Assembly (NCBI RefSeq): GCF_026151205.1
Contig: NC_087080.1
Coordinates: forward strand, 2,707,096 to 2,771,095
Source of the DNA: Bolinopsis microptera
Taxonomy: Eukaryota > Ctenophora > Tentaculata > Lobata > Bolinopsidae
DNA length: 64,000 nucleotides
Reading direction: 5' to 3'
Of this stretch, positions 12,901-24,200 are shown piece after piece. Every line of letters starts with the position of its first letter. Positions within the stretch are counted from its first letter, which is position 1. Made by a program: the position numbers and the translations under genes. The notes under the pieces are model-generated. The model did no database searches. It saw only the letters and a program-made list of their open reading frames with translations, and was not told the DNA's origin.

Positions 12901-15900
12901 ATTTTTTTCAGATGAAGATTCATTTTCGCATTTATTTGATAATTTGGATAGTCGGATCGAGCTGAATTTTATTGAATTGTGTTTGGCCATTCAAATTACG
13001 TTTGTCCTGAAAAAAATTAGAGTTATAGCTTCTCAGATGACCGAGATACGAAGCATAAAGAGTTTATTCATTACATGTGATCAGGTGATTTGCTTACCTA
13101 ATCACGTGATAAGGTGACCCCGTAAACTACCCCGTTAAACATTATGGGAGTCGTTAAGGCTCACATAATCACCCAATCAATTTTGTCCAGTTAGCGTGGC
13201 CAGGTGACAGTTTATCAGAACTACCGTCTAACTAGTGCAGGTTGATATTCGGCTGCCAAATTTGTAGATATAAACTGCTCTCCAACTTACCAAGTACGAA
13301 CTAATATCGAGGTTGCTTTGACTGTAGTTTTAAATATCAAATTATTCGAGATCCCGGATCAGCCGATGATATATTTAAATATGTTCTGGGATTTCAAATC
13401 ATTATAAGTCAATTAATGAACACTAATATGGTAGATGCTTGTCACCATATCACACGATAGGATCATAAGCTATATCAATTATCTCAGGGACAGATCTATA
13501 TTGTAGGGTGTTAGTAACATACCAGAGTAACATACCAGAGTTACATACCAGAGTTACATAATACAAACCAGAGTTACATACCAGAGCTAACTAACAGACT
13601 GTTACAGTGTTAGTAACATAGTCTGTAACTCTAGTGTTAATTAAATACTGCCTGTAACTATGGTCTCTACTATCTGTACGACACGAAAATTTAATCATGT
13701 TTCATTGAAATTATGATCGTTGGTCATGAAACTGTGGCTACGAATTAATACACATGGTAGGAACAATTAAAACTATCTCGCACTGTACCAATTTATAGCA
13801 TTAGCACATTCTTTTCGTATTATTTTGTTTGTTCAATATTATAATTAAATGAACATTTAAATGAACATTCGTGCACATTTTTCTATCGTCTATACAAGGA
13901 GTCGTAGCCAGCACACGTCTACATTTCAACTTTCATTCGATACTTAATTTATTTTTATGATTAAACAATAAACATATTATATAATATGTGCAGGTAAGGT
14001 ATTCTACATGATAACGTATTTAGTTGATGTGGTAGTGTATGTCTCAAAGTAATTATAATACAATCATCATAGCCATAATTTTGATATTATTATTATTTAT
14101 TTACTTATTTATAAGACTGTTTGTTACAGATTTATCGTAAACTGTTCATAATATGACAAACTGAAGAACGATATTTTAAGGTATCTTTAAAATGTTGACG
14201 CAGTAATTCTCCAGGGAATAATTTATTACATAATTTAAAGTCGTTTAAACGGCACATTTTATACCAGCAACTTTCGTCTCAGCTTAATATAAGGAATGTA
14301 GATATTAAATTAAGCAACTCATTGTTAATGAGCCGTAAATACTGTATAACTAAATACTATATAACTATATATATATATAACTGGTCGTTGTGTTCGAGGG
14401 AACGAATGATTATTTCAATAACATTTACGCAATATAATACGATTAAAGCATTACCATTATATCACTAATAACCATTAACAGAGACACCTTATTATTGCTA
14501 TTATTGTTATTGTTGTGCCAACACGATATTGTGACAGATTCGCAATATAGTGCTTTCGCATTTCGTTATAATGTGCGGTTGCCCAAAAACCATTTACTGC
14601 GCATACATAATATTATGTTATTTATGACGTATCCTCTTTTTAACAAGATAATCCAAGATGTGCAGTGAATCGGATGTTTTTTATGTAGTCTAATAACATC
14701 GTATGATACTGTACATTATCTTGAAACCTACATATTACCGCCATATTTATAAGCAGTTATCTAGACTAGTGGGTCTACGAGCCCGTCTATACTCTATAGG
14801 TGAATTTGAACTATCTAAGCGCTTTTAAAACCCAGAATAGTTCCTATTCTGATAGAATAGTTTCAAGAATAATGCTGTTTTATGAATTCGTTTAATTAAC
14901 AATAAACAGGGCCCTGAAACCTAATAACGCCACGCCTTAACTTCTGCTTGTTCCTACTGCTCTTATCCGCCTTTCCTCTTCCACAGCAAACTTATAAACT
15001 GCCACTATTTACTATTTGTAGCTAACCTTTCAACTTTCTCAAGATAATTATTAAATCCTGGGCCAAATACTTTAATTGCTTCCTTATTCGTTTAATAATT
15101 CTAATGACCGAATTATCAATTAACGTTACGCTTCAATATCATATCTTGTAGAGCAAAAGAAGCTCATTGCTTGGCAGTAATATGCTTGTTAATACATCAC
15201 GCGATACATTATTCAGTGAGAAATTCTAGAAATAACCGAACAGTTCGCACCGGAAAATTCTATACTATATTTACCTATTTAATACATTCTTAAATTTTAT
15301 AATTTCCCGTTCAGTACGTTCGCAACAGGTCGATTTCATCGAAACCTTTTCATTTTGGCAGAAAAACGATCGTTTAGGTAAGTGAGATCACCCTGAGCTG
15401 CGCCCCGAAAATAAAAACCACCACCTGTGAATCATTAGTAGAAGCACGATTTGGAACGAATACTTCCCCTGTACTATCAAGGGGGCTAAGTCGCTAAGAA
15501 CCCCCACCAGACAGAGTCCAGGTCGCCATTACCTCATGAGAGAAATTACTGTTTTACTGATGACCTGGAGCTATAGTTTGAAAACGTAGGCAGAGTAAAA
15601 TGGGAACAGAGAGAGAGAGACCTCTGGAGAGCAGGGACTAGTGACCAGCCAGCTTGGTCTCTCTTATTGGTTGTGGTGCAGGTGGTGTATTTTACTATCG
15701 ACCATCTTTCTACCCGTGTGAGAGAGATTATTACATCTCACAGAGATGGATAATGTGAGTTCTTAAGCGGTTCTAAGTACGCTGCGTGAAAAGTTGCTGT
15801 GAATTTGTTTTGTTGTTTAATCCGGTCCTTGATGCTTTCTTGATGTTATGCTAGTGTTGAATAATTACAGCGTGGTTATTGTAATTAAAGACACATTAGA

Positions 15901-18900
15901 CCAAGTATGTTGACAAAAGAGGACGATGAGGATTGGACCCTCAGTAATTTATCCGTTAACTCAAATTATTTGTTAAATATATTATATATAGCAATCTTGT
16001 TTAAGCATTCAAAGTTCTATAACAGTAAACTGTTCATCTTCAAATTTATCCGTCTTACTGTCATAGTTGGTATGTTGGCTAAGTTTTTTCGGCACTTTTT
16101 CGGCACGTCAACACTACTTATCAGCTAAAATGGTCGCTGCCTTTTGTCGTGAGTTTAAAACAGAGCCGTAACAACGGATCCATTTCATAAACCATTGTCT
16201 GAAGTAAAAACACAGCAACATCACATAACACCACCAGCACCTTGATGTACCATCTAATTACCATGACAATAGTGCTAGTTTGTCCTGTGAAGCTGGCTGA
16301 CTTGTGAAAAGTGCCGCGTGGTAGATTGTTCCTCTATAAGTTACAATGACGCCGGCCCATCTCACATCTGGCAACATCTCAGTCCCTGATCAGCCACTAA
16401 AAACTAATTGCCAGCAACTTTTCACGCCGTTGGTAGGATCACAGGTGCCCTCGAATTTTCTAGGAGCTCTTCTGTTTTCCTCGCAGATTGGGTTAGCATC
16501 ACTCCGACGACCTTGCCAGAGCTCTTCTTCTCTTACAATTGTGGCTGGATAGTGGATCAGCCAAGTCACGCATTGATGCCTTTATGGTAAACTTAAATCT
16601 TGTTTCATTCATCTTAAGTGAATTAATAACACAAATATTGATCATCAAGTTCTGCATAATCATGTTCATATTGACGTATCTTAATCGAATTATCATAAAG
16701 AGGAACTGATCATATAGGTCACAGTACTCGAAGAACTACATTATCGAATGTTTAATTTTTTATGAAAGCGCGAAGTGTTTTGTTTTCTGTCTTCATAACT
16801 GGTTTATTTCATTGACATATTTTAATGTCTTCACCTGCACAATTTCTCGATGACAGTGTGGAAGCGTGCCCTGTTTAATAATTTCTTACGTGCTCTTATC
16901 CATAGCTTTCATTTAGTTTTCGTTGATACTTTCAATTTTGTAACCAGCTTACAGCTGTTGAAATGCAATCATAATAATTCGATTCAGTTTGAAAAGAGAT
17001 CAATCTAAACATGTGGGAGTTTACCACAGGGGGCATTCCACGGTAAATGCTAAATATTTCTATACATCTAATTTCTTTTTCTTGCCATTTACTTAGTTAG
17101 TAGTTAGGGCCATAATGTTTGAAACCGTCACTGCAGCTAGTATGTTATCTGCTTTACCGTGCGTGATCTCGATAATTCTTAAATGCGGCTCGGAAGGATA
17201 TAAACCAGGTTGTTAATCATACAATTGCTATTTGTTATTAGTCAGCACCAGCACAGCTGTTTATTGTACAAATGATGTCTGATAACAACTCGGTAATTTC
17301 CTTACATCTGTCTCTAGTCGAGTAGCACTTCCGTTAATGGCACATCATGTGGGAATATAATAAGATTGGAATGGTTTAGGTAGATAGCTACTGATTTGTC
17401 AATGGAGTGGTGTTTATTACATAATTGTTTTAGATAATAGATCGGTATCAAGCTTTGAGGAAAATTAACCGCTGTTCATATAAGAAATACGGAATACCAG
17501 TATCAGTAACAGTGTTTATCCACCGTTAGTAAAATTAGTAGTTTACAGCTTTTGAAGGAATCAACTATGACTTATGAGTATGTCTAACCAACATGTTTTG
17601 GGAAGCCTTGCCTTAGATTGTTGCACCGTGAGAAAACAATAAAGATTACTGAAAGCTATTTTTTGATATCTTACCGCGTACTTAACCTTTTAACCTTTAT
17701 AAATGCACAACCTATTCATGATGGGGGGTACACCCTGTCAATATAACACCAGTTGGTGGTACGCTCACATTACGCAATATTAGACTGTATTAACAGGTAA
17801 TACCCAGGATAATCTTACAGCCACAATAGCGACACATCGCCTGGGAGTTGCACTGCAAATAAATGCAGTGAACTTGATAAATCCAAGGTCACATTTTGTT
17901 CTTTAACTATCGTTTCTTTTGTTACGTTCTATGTTGCTGCTTGGTAAACGCCCGACTTGAATCCCCCAAATCACAGTTTAGCATCCATTAAAGCCCCAAC
18001 ACAAAGACGATCGGTGCTTAAACGGCATCACGACTAAACTTTACACTCACTTGAAGAACTTCAAGGCTATGTTTTCTCGATCATTCTCTTGTAAAGTGTA
18101 ATCAAGCTTGTATCTATATCCTCACTTGCATACTCCATTATCAAATCCTTACTTCATGCACCATCAAATGCACAAAACCGCAAAACCACCTGGCTATTTA
18201 ACGCCTTAGTCAGCCATGCAGAGAGCTAGTTATTGCAATCCATCATGATATAATCTAGGTTACTGACAATACAAATCGTATAATTTATACGATATAACGG
18301 AGTGAGGACAAATGGTCGGCAGTTAATGTGCGTGAAGATGACAAGGTTTATATCGAGCTAATGTTTTGTTAGTAGCATTAACCTGTGTTGTTGTGTTGTA
18401 CCTACTTTAATTTTGCATTACTGTGTATAGGAACCGAGCATTTATTAATGCATTGATTTGAAGATGTCATGTTTTAACTAAGGATTTTTTAAATATTAAG
18501 AAGTTGTATTTTTTTTAAATATTTTCGTTTGACCTTAGACAGTTGGGCTTTATAGTGGAAAATTGGTAGTGCAAAAACAGGTTGCATCTGAAAACGTTGC
18601 TATCTTACTATATATAAAGCGAGACGATATATATATATATTTATCCGTGCCATTTTACTGACACCACGGCATCAACTTTAACGCGAATTTCTGCAAAAAC
18701 CGTCAAAGATATACAACTGAATCTTTTTTGACTGGGTTAAATGCTTTAATGGCCTCCAAATCAGCATGAAAAAATAAAAAATTGGCCAAGAAATAGGAGT
18801 TTTAGAGCCCAAAATTTGGTACCCCAAGTGGTGTCAAAAACGCGAATTAAATAGGTAATAATTGTTTTAGTCTCTTGAGTCTTGACACCATTTTAGGGTT

Positions 18901-21900
18901 AGACGGGTTCCTGCTCGTATGTTCCAAATTGACAAAATTCAAACAATCATCTTTACTGGATACAAATCATCAGAAATGTAACTTCACTTTAAAAAACAGA
19001 CTACAGATGTTTAAGAGTAACCAATTGCTTAGCGCTTTCCTTTTATTCACCTACAACTATCAGTATGGCAATTGTTTACCTAATACCCATATGCATAATA
19101 TATAATATTATCACATCCCATGTTATGTTGCAGTATGTGTTGGAAGACATTGTGGCACGTGCGTTATGTACAAGTTGCAAGTGCTATTCTCTAGACTAAT
19201 GTTCCGGCTCCCCAATATGAGTGGGGGCGATATTAAATATTATTATGTTCGTTGCACAGATGTCCTTGGATCAGTAATCCATTAATTGCCTAATGCCCTG
19301 TAAGCAATGGTTGGGACACAGACAGTTTGTTACGAAAATCATTGCACAAGGCTTTTTTTTGGTGCTGTTGTTTCAGACACAAGTCGGCAATTTGTGACTA
19401 ATTTCTTATTACATTTTTGATTGGAGTAAGGCATTTTTATCTTTTATACAACTATTCAACTTTTATTCAGAAATAAATCTAGAACAACATCAAATCCGGA
19501 GCTCTAGTTCTTCTGACTAATGATTTATTGTGCCATTTTAATTATCCTTACACTGTATTAATTATTATATTTCTTATTTCAGATGCTTTTAGGAATTTAA
19601 CATTATATTATTATCATAATTCACAAAATGATGAATGCACAGAGTCCAAGCTCTAACTCTCTAACTCTTACACTGGTGCTGAGTCGTAGAGAATTTATCT
19701 AGATTGGTGGCCTCTGAGCTCTGTTATTTACGTTACTCATGTGGGTTCAGCCTATCTATTTTGCTTTTGGCTCTGTGTCTGAGAATTTCTCAATTTATAA
19801 GATAATTGCTAAATTGATCATTTAAAAATATGTGCAATTGTTGCTAAATTCTTTATTAAAGCACTAATGACTAAGACTTTAAATTACAACCTGGCATCAA
19901 TCATCAAGTTATGAAATATATCATTAATACTAAAAGCAGATTGCTCCTGCAGATCATAATATAACAGCTGCCGTTTCGTTTGCACAATGTGACAATGATG
20001 TCACATTTTTATTATAAATTTATTTGGTAATATAAACTAACAAATAATAAAAAAATACTTAACTAGCAGAAAAAAATGACTCAACTTGGATCACATATTG
20101 AGTGGCATATAGTCAACGGCACAATAGTGGAGTTCAACAAGAATGCAGACATCGGCTACGGAACAATACTGATACTAATAACCATTTTGGGAACCCTTGG
20201 AAATGCACTTTCACTCTACTACTTCATCTCCAAACGCAGAGACGTCTCTGCTATCATATACATCAGCGTCACCGCTGTGGACACAGTGCTATGCCTCTGT
20301 GCGTTCCCTGTGGCGCTCTCCTACTTCAACAGCAGGAACCCCACCCTGTTTAGCAGCTTGATCTTCTGTAACATGTGGCACCTGGTGTATAAGACTCTCT
20401 CCTCCATGTCCATCTTCTGTGTTGCTACACTGAGTATCACTAGAACCTACTTTCTGTTGCGGCCCTTCAGGTCTATTTCTAAGAAGCTGGTTGTGGCTTC
20501 GTTAGTCAGCTACTTCCTGTTCCAATGTGTTGCTTCTACCATAATATACTGGGAGCAAGGAGGACAGTGGATGTATTTCAGTATGTTTGCTGAGTGTTCA
20601 TTTGCAGCAAACGTAACCAAGTTTGAGAAACTTGGAGACGTAATTCTGAACATGTGCCACACTTTTCCAGTTTTCCCCATAATCCTTAGTTGTTTCATCA
20701 GCATTTTTGCTCTGATGGGTTCAGCGCGGGAGGGGAGAAGTGCAGAGCAGAACATGGAGAAGCGCTACGCTTCTGTAACAATCGTCATGTTCACTGTAAT
20801 ATATGCAGTGTTCAACATCCCCTCATCCTTCCTAAACCTCTATAAACTATTTGACATGGAAGGATTTGACGAAATGTTAGCATTCGACGAACTGGGCTAC
20901 TTTTCTAACTTTGTGTGGAGCCTCAGCATACCATTAAACGCATTGTGCAACCCCATTCTCTACATCATTAGGATGAAAAACCTCCGGGCAGCCCTGTTGA
21001 CTACAATAACAGGTAAAAATTCAAGAGAATCTGATGATTATGTGACAGCACGCACTGAGCTGGCTAGTCGTGTCTGAAGAATTAATGCTTCGGGAACTCC
21101 ACGTCAATATGCCTCTTGATCGGGGCTAGGTGGCTTCAAATGGTGAACATGTAATGTGCATGTCATGTGATTTGAGTCATAAACATATAATGCATGCCTT
21201 ATGCTTTGGGTTGTTTGCCATAAACAAACTATCGCAAACTTGTTTAGAGTTTAGTTAGAATTAGAAAGCTACCATTAACGTTCAATTGCAGGGGGTTTCT
21301 ACAATCCAACCCAGGAGAGACAATCATGTACTAAGATAACAAAAACATCATCCCGTATTCCTGCTCTGGTGTAACACATTGTGCTGGAGATGTGGCCCAG
21401 GAAGGCTATGACTATGATTAACAATTATGTTGGACATATCTAGAATTTTATTGAAAATTGATTGACTGATTAAAGAATAAAGGGCTGAGTGTATTTATAC
21501 ACTTTTAAACTTGATGTTTAAATTATTAAATAGGTTTCTGTATATATTCCACTTCTCTTTGTCTCACATCTTATAAATTTACTGTGCATTGTAGATCTTA
21601 GCTTGAGCCTTGATTTAAATATTCGTTTTCGAAAATGATTTAAAATGATTTGAACCGCGATTTCAATTTTGAACAAGTTACCCGTACTGAAAGTAAAGGG
21701 AAGAAGTAAAAGGTCCTGCTAAATAATAAAAGATAAAATTCCACTGTATTCATGCTTTTCAGTACAAGTTAGAACGAAGTCTTCATGTTATGAAACCAGG
21801 AATAACACTGTTTTTCGAGGGTTGAACAGTATTAAAATTATGGCAAAGACTTCAATATAATAATAAAAATAACTGCGTGCAATTGATATAGACTATTACA

Positions 21901-23765
21901 TTAATTGGTGTCCTTAATTGTGAGTGATTCAGAAGATTGTCAGTTCCTCTTATTGTACTTACTTTGAAGTCTTGCAGACATTGTAAAAACAGTTCAGGAG
22001 AAAAGAAAGGAAGAGCTATCCTTTGATACCCGTTTAGAACGCCAAACTGGGCCAGCAAACTTCCATATGAGTGGAATTCAGGTAAAAAATCGACCTGTAA
22101 AATATTTCTGTGATAAGATGAAATCACAGGGACATTTTCAAGAAATGAATTACATCAGGTAAAAACAGTGCTACCAGAACGTTATACTGACAAAATATGA
22201 CAGAAACAGCTCTTATAAAACTTAGCAGAATTGCCACAACTCTACACTGGTCACTGAACCTTTTACAAGAAATTCAAACAGAAAGTTGAAAATTGATAAT
22301 TTACTAGTACTCACCATACGAGGGTTTTTAAGTCCTTCCGTTTCAATTATATCTTCAAATTTACCGGAAATGTTAATGCTCTCTAGCTGAGAGTTCATGT
22401 TTGTATGTGATATTTCAACTGCTTTTGGGAGACCTGGACATGTTTCGGGTGAAGGAAAGTACACAGAGAAAGTATCTAGACAAATCATTTAACAATTTTA
22501 CTATCAGCTGATACAAGTAGACGTATTGGCCTCTTAAAAGATCCTTAATATAATGTAACATGACAAATTTTGCATAATTAAAAGATCTACAAAGGGTCTA
22601 CAAACAGGAAATTGAAATGAGTACCTGTTGTTCCACTACTGAACATCATGATAGCTGTATCGTCCAAATTGCCATTGTGTTCAGGACAAATCGTCGATTC
22701 ATCTCTGAAATAATTATAATATTTTTATCATCTGTATAAGTGCCCTTCTTCATTGTGTTTTCAAATACAATCGTTTAGATTTCAATGCCATCATTAAGCC
22801 AGTTGAAAATACATCTTTTCATTGATAAGCAGTTTCTTGACTGTTTTGGTAAATAATGTCAGATATACATGATGTAAATTTTATTTTAGATTTTGAACAG
22901 CTCCTATCACAATTGAGCAATGAAAAAAAAACTGATAAAGGAATATGATTGATTACATTTAATTAGGCTGAATTGAGCTCTACACTTACTTCGACCATTC
23001 ATCAAGATCCTCAATATTTGGTAAAATCTTATACTTATGCTTTCCTTGCAGTTCCTGTAGTTTATCAGCGCTGCACATATGTCCAATTGCATAGTTACAC
23101 TCGCTTACTTCAATCAGTTTACTCGTCTCTTGATCTGCGCATTATTAGGTTCAGAGGAGAACTCATTAAAAATAAAATTTAGAGTTATTGGATAATAAAA
23201 CTTGAAAATCATTGACTCGATCACAAACAAATAACATGAGCTTACTAGTATGCATTGGGTTGAAAAGAACTGGAACAGCTCCGGTAGCAACAACTCCTAG
23301 TCTAGCTGGCAGATAGTTGAGATGGTTGAGTCCCACAATGGCAACATGATCACCATGTCCCATTCCTGCAGCTTTGAACTTGTTGGCCATTCTTCCAATT
23401 TGGGCTGCAAGCTCAGATCCCTTGACATCTTGACGTGTCAGACCACAAGTCTGAATATTTTGTTTGTAAGTTTAAATTACTTTCTAATCGGTGCAATCAG
23501 TTTAATTCAATTTAATGAATATAGATTAAAATGGCTTGCTGAATGTTGGTACAGCATTGATATCAGATTAGACATGGAGACAATCAATTATTATAACAGA
23601 CACACATAAATTACTGACCAACAAAACTGTATCAAGTTGAGTGTCTATACTGTTGAGGATATTTTGATGCATTGGAAGAGCAGGATAAACAAGTTTGTCT
23701 GGACAAGTGATGATTCTAGCTGCTTTAGCTGCAGAGGACAAGCATCGTTTCAGGACAACAGCCAT
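3951..23765 (-). CDS. 4CL/luciferase-like acyl-CoA synthetase, 12 coding exons, 545 aa
   Basis: An adenylate-forming enzyme that activates a carboxylic acid with ATP and joins it to CoA. Exons: 23619..23765, 23246..23450, 22990..23134, 22625..22704, 22315..22433, 21963..22094, 9383..9572, 5985..6085, 5106..5236, 4900..4993, 4451..4577, 3951..4117. All have AG/GT borders and phases join to 546 codons including stop, the usual family length. Motifs: P-loop FSSGTTGLPK (187-196, split by the exon 4/5 junction), YGCTET (341-346), WLKTGD (417-422), DRLKEFIK (436-443) and the C-terminal catalytic Lys in PKLPSGK (Lys528). The N-terminus is basic and Ser/Ala-rich ([17 protein letters not shown]), suggesting mitochondrial import. 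The C-terminus QNK is not a peroxisomal PTS1. No active-site residue is missing. Substrate cannot be told; 4-coumarate-like, medium-chain and ACSF-type ligases are all possible. The start is the only ATG in frame in exon 1. Confidence 0.92.
5215..5540. repeat. 144-bp tandem duplication copying the start of synthetase exon 9
   Basis: A block containing the exon 9 acceptor and its first roughly 25 bp (plus-strand CTCCTGTCTCTGTGTCTACT) recurs at 5215, 5359 and 5503, exactly 144 bp apart. The intervening AT-rich intron sequence is repeated too. Only the copy nearest the exon (acceptor at 5237) leads into the full exon. The other two reach stop codons within about 15 codons if used. Confidence 0.9.
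5541..5710 (+). mobile_element. SINE-like fragment ending in an ATT-rich tail
   Basis: The sequence around 5568-5660 contains GTTCAAACC, close to a Pol III B box. It also has a GCCTAGGC stem and a CCC-rich segment, and finishes in a TTATTATTATTATT tail. This is the layout of a tRNA-derived SINE. No clear A box is visible, so it may be 5' truncated. It lies in synthetase intron 8. Confidence 0.4.
6485..6770 (+). pseudogene. 3' end of a degenerate non-LTR retrotransposon ORF
   Basis: The open frame 6493..6714 reads [19 protein letters not shown], then [17 protein letters not shown], then NSLLCWR. The pattern (F-A-V-Q-G-P-x-L-W-N, then a short helix, then a P-rich tail ending near a Trp) is familiar from the C-terminus of CR1/L2-type reverse transcriptase proteins. 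There is no ATG, and upstream sequence in frame is not coding, so it is a 5'-truncated remnant. The 3' end carries an (TAGG)n-like tail near 6765. It sits antisense in synthetase intron 7. Confidence 0.6.
8633..9369. mobile_element. 737-bp palindromic (foldback) element with TTAA target site
   Basis: Two arms of about 360 bp are inverted copies of each other, meeting at about 8995-9012 with only a few unpaired bases. The termini are GGGGGCCGGGG and CCCCGGCCCCC. The element is flanked by TTAA at 8629-8632 and 9370-9373, as for piggyBac- or Kolobok-type insertions. Open frames in the arms are mirror images and are not genes. It lies in synthetase intron 7, 13 bp past the end of exon 7 in the direction of transcription. 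Confidence 0.85.
10216..10453. repeat. Left copy of a direct repeat flanking the transposon at 10590
   Basis: CCAGTTAGCGTGGCCAGGTG begins both this stretch and 13187. A block from GACAGTTTATCAGAACTACC to CAAGTACGAACTA is shared by both. This copy has about 120 bp of extra sequence in the middle. Confidence 0.8.
10831..12299. mobile_element. TA-flanked transposon inserted in copy A
   Basis: Perfect 25-bp terminal inverted repeats begin CGGGTATCGGCCTTACAAAA, with TA on both sides (10829-10830, 12300-12301). The other copy of the host element (about 52352) shows the uninterrupted site CAGATCATTAAACAATAAA, proving the insertion and its TA duplication. A 16-bp motif, GCCTYACAAAATGACA, recurs directly in the left half (about 10858, 11199, 11219, 11366, 11390, 11745) and inverted in the right half (about 11924, 12090, 12274). 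TA duplication suggests the Tc1/mariner group, but no transposase is recognisable. Confidence 0.88.
11008..11193 (+). CDS. 61-aa ORF inside the TA-flanked element
   Basis: An ATG-started frame reading [20 protein letters not shown], then polar sequence ending EELTKK. Composition is mixed rather than repeat-derived. I do not recognise a family and see no catalytic motif. It may be a transposase remnant, a captured exon, or chance in a 1.5-kb element. Confidence 0.2.
   Translation: MDVFAVQSLPRLTVHVTQNGDQSFEFNPRKPGTTMTYVNQRLLWSNKKTDLVTLVEELTKK
13187..13303. repeat. Right copy of the direct repeat flanking the transposon
   Basis: Shares CCAGTTAGCGTGGCCAGGTG and the following block with 10216-10453 but lacks the middle insert. 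The pair brackets the whole transposon copy A, about 2.9 kb apart. Confidence 0.8.
13518..13595. repeat. Short imperfect repeat of ACCAGAGTTACAT
   Basis: Four or five degenerate copies of a 13-15 bp unit. Related inverted wording (CTGTAACTCTAG) follows at about 13622. Non-coding, within synthetase intron 6. Confidence 0.6.
13600..18600. other. Unannotated part of synthetase intron 6
   Basis: AT-rich sequence with no supported gene. Short ATG frames such as 15907..16128 have no recognisable content. A GA run is at about 15608-15621 and short TA runs near 14370. Confidence 0.5.
18608..18917. mobile_element. Short copy of a TA-flanked element (CTATATATAAAGCGAG family)
   Basis: Starts CTATATATAAAGCGAGACG and ends GACGGGTTCCTGCTCG, flanked by TA at 18606-18607 and 18918-18919. 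The internal block with TGGTGTCAAAAACGCGAATT matches the element at 50717-52025 in reverse orientation. It differs mainly by lacking about 1 kb that includes the G-run MITE found there. It lies in synthetase intron 6, upstream of the GPCR. Confidence 0.75.
20076..21077 (+). CDS. Class A (rhodopsin-like) GPCR, intronless, 333 aa
   Basis: A seven-helix receptor of the plasma membrane; ligand unknown. N-glycosylation sequon at N14; TM1 with the G-N pair (G42-N43); TM2 with conserved Asp (D69). C98 before TM3 and C174 in the second extracellular loop form the usual disulfide pair. TM7 ends in NPILY (292-296), the NPxxY motif. The DRY position at the end of TM3 reads T122-R123-T124, keeping Arg but losing the acid, and TM6 has FNIP in place of CWxP. 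Two in-frame stops are not far upstream and ATG follows an A-rich leader. AATAAA at 21476-21481 is a plausible poly(A) signal. It lies antisense within intron 6 of the acyl-CoA synthetase. I cannot name a subfamily. Confidence 0.93.
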   Translation: MTQLGSHIEWHIVNGTIVEFNKNADIGYGTILILITILGTLGNALSLYYFISKRRDVSAIIYISVTAVDTVLCLCAFPVALSYFNSRNPTLFSSLIFCNMWHLVYKTLSSMSIFCVATLSITRTYFLLRPFRSISKKLVVASLVSYFLFQCVASTIIYWEQGGQWMYFSMFAECSFAANVTKFEKLGDVILNMCHTFPVFPIILSCFISIFALMGSAREGRSAEQNMEKRYASVTIVMFTVIYAVFNIPSSFLNLYKLFDMEGFDEMLAFDELGYFSNFVWSLSIPLNALCNPILYIIRMKNLRAALLTTITGKNSRESDDYVTARTELASRV

Positions 23766-24200
23766 TATATCTTGGCTAATGTAAATAATGTATTAACACT
23801 TTATATCTGAACATGTTTGATAGGTGATGCCCGGTTTGCAAAACTAATTTTAGATAATCACGATGATTGTGATGAATAAAAGTTTAAATTCTTGATTTCT
23901 ACATGAAATTCATTGATAAAATATTGCATATTCCATTGTAAAAAAAATATATGGGTACTGTATTGTGATGAAGATACATAATCAGTAGATCTACGATACT
24001 TCAGAACTAAATGTTAAAAATCAGTCATGCATTAAACTTTCCAATAAATTATTTTAAAAAGGATTTGTTTTTCACCTAAGTTCACTATACTACCTAAGTT
24101 CACTGTACCAAAACTAGAAAATTGTTAACTAACTTCTAATAGTTATATCTGAATGCAGTCAATAATTTATAAAAATACATTATAAATATGACTTATGAAT

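Noticed and set aside
15907-16128. 73-codon ATG ORF beginning [14 protein letters not shown]
   Set aside because: Only the first 20 residues look protein-like; the rest is AT-driven Leu/Ile/Phe/Lys, and no splice partner was found.
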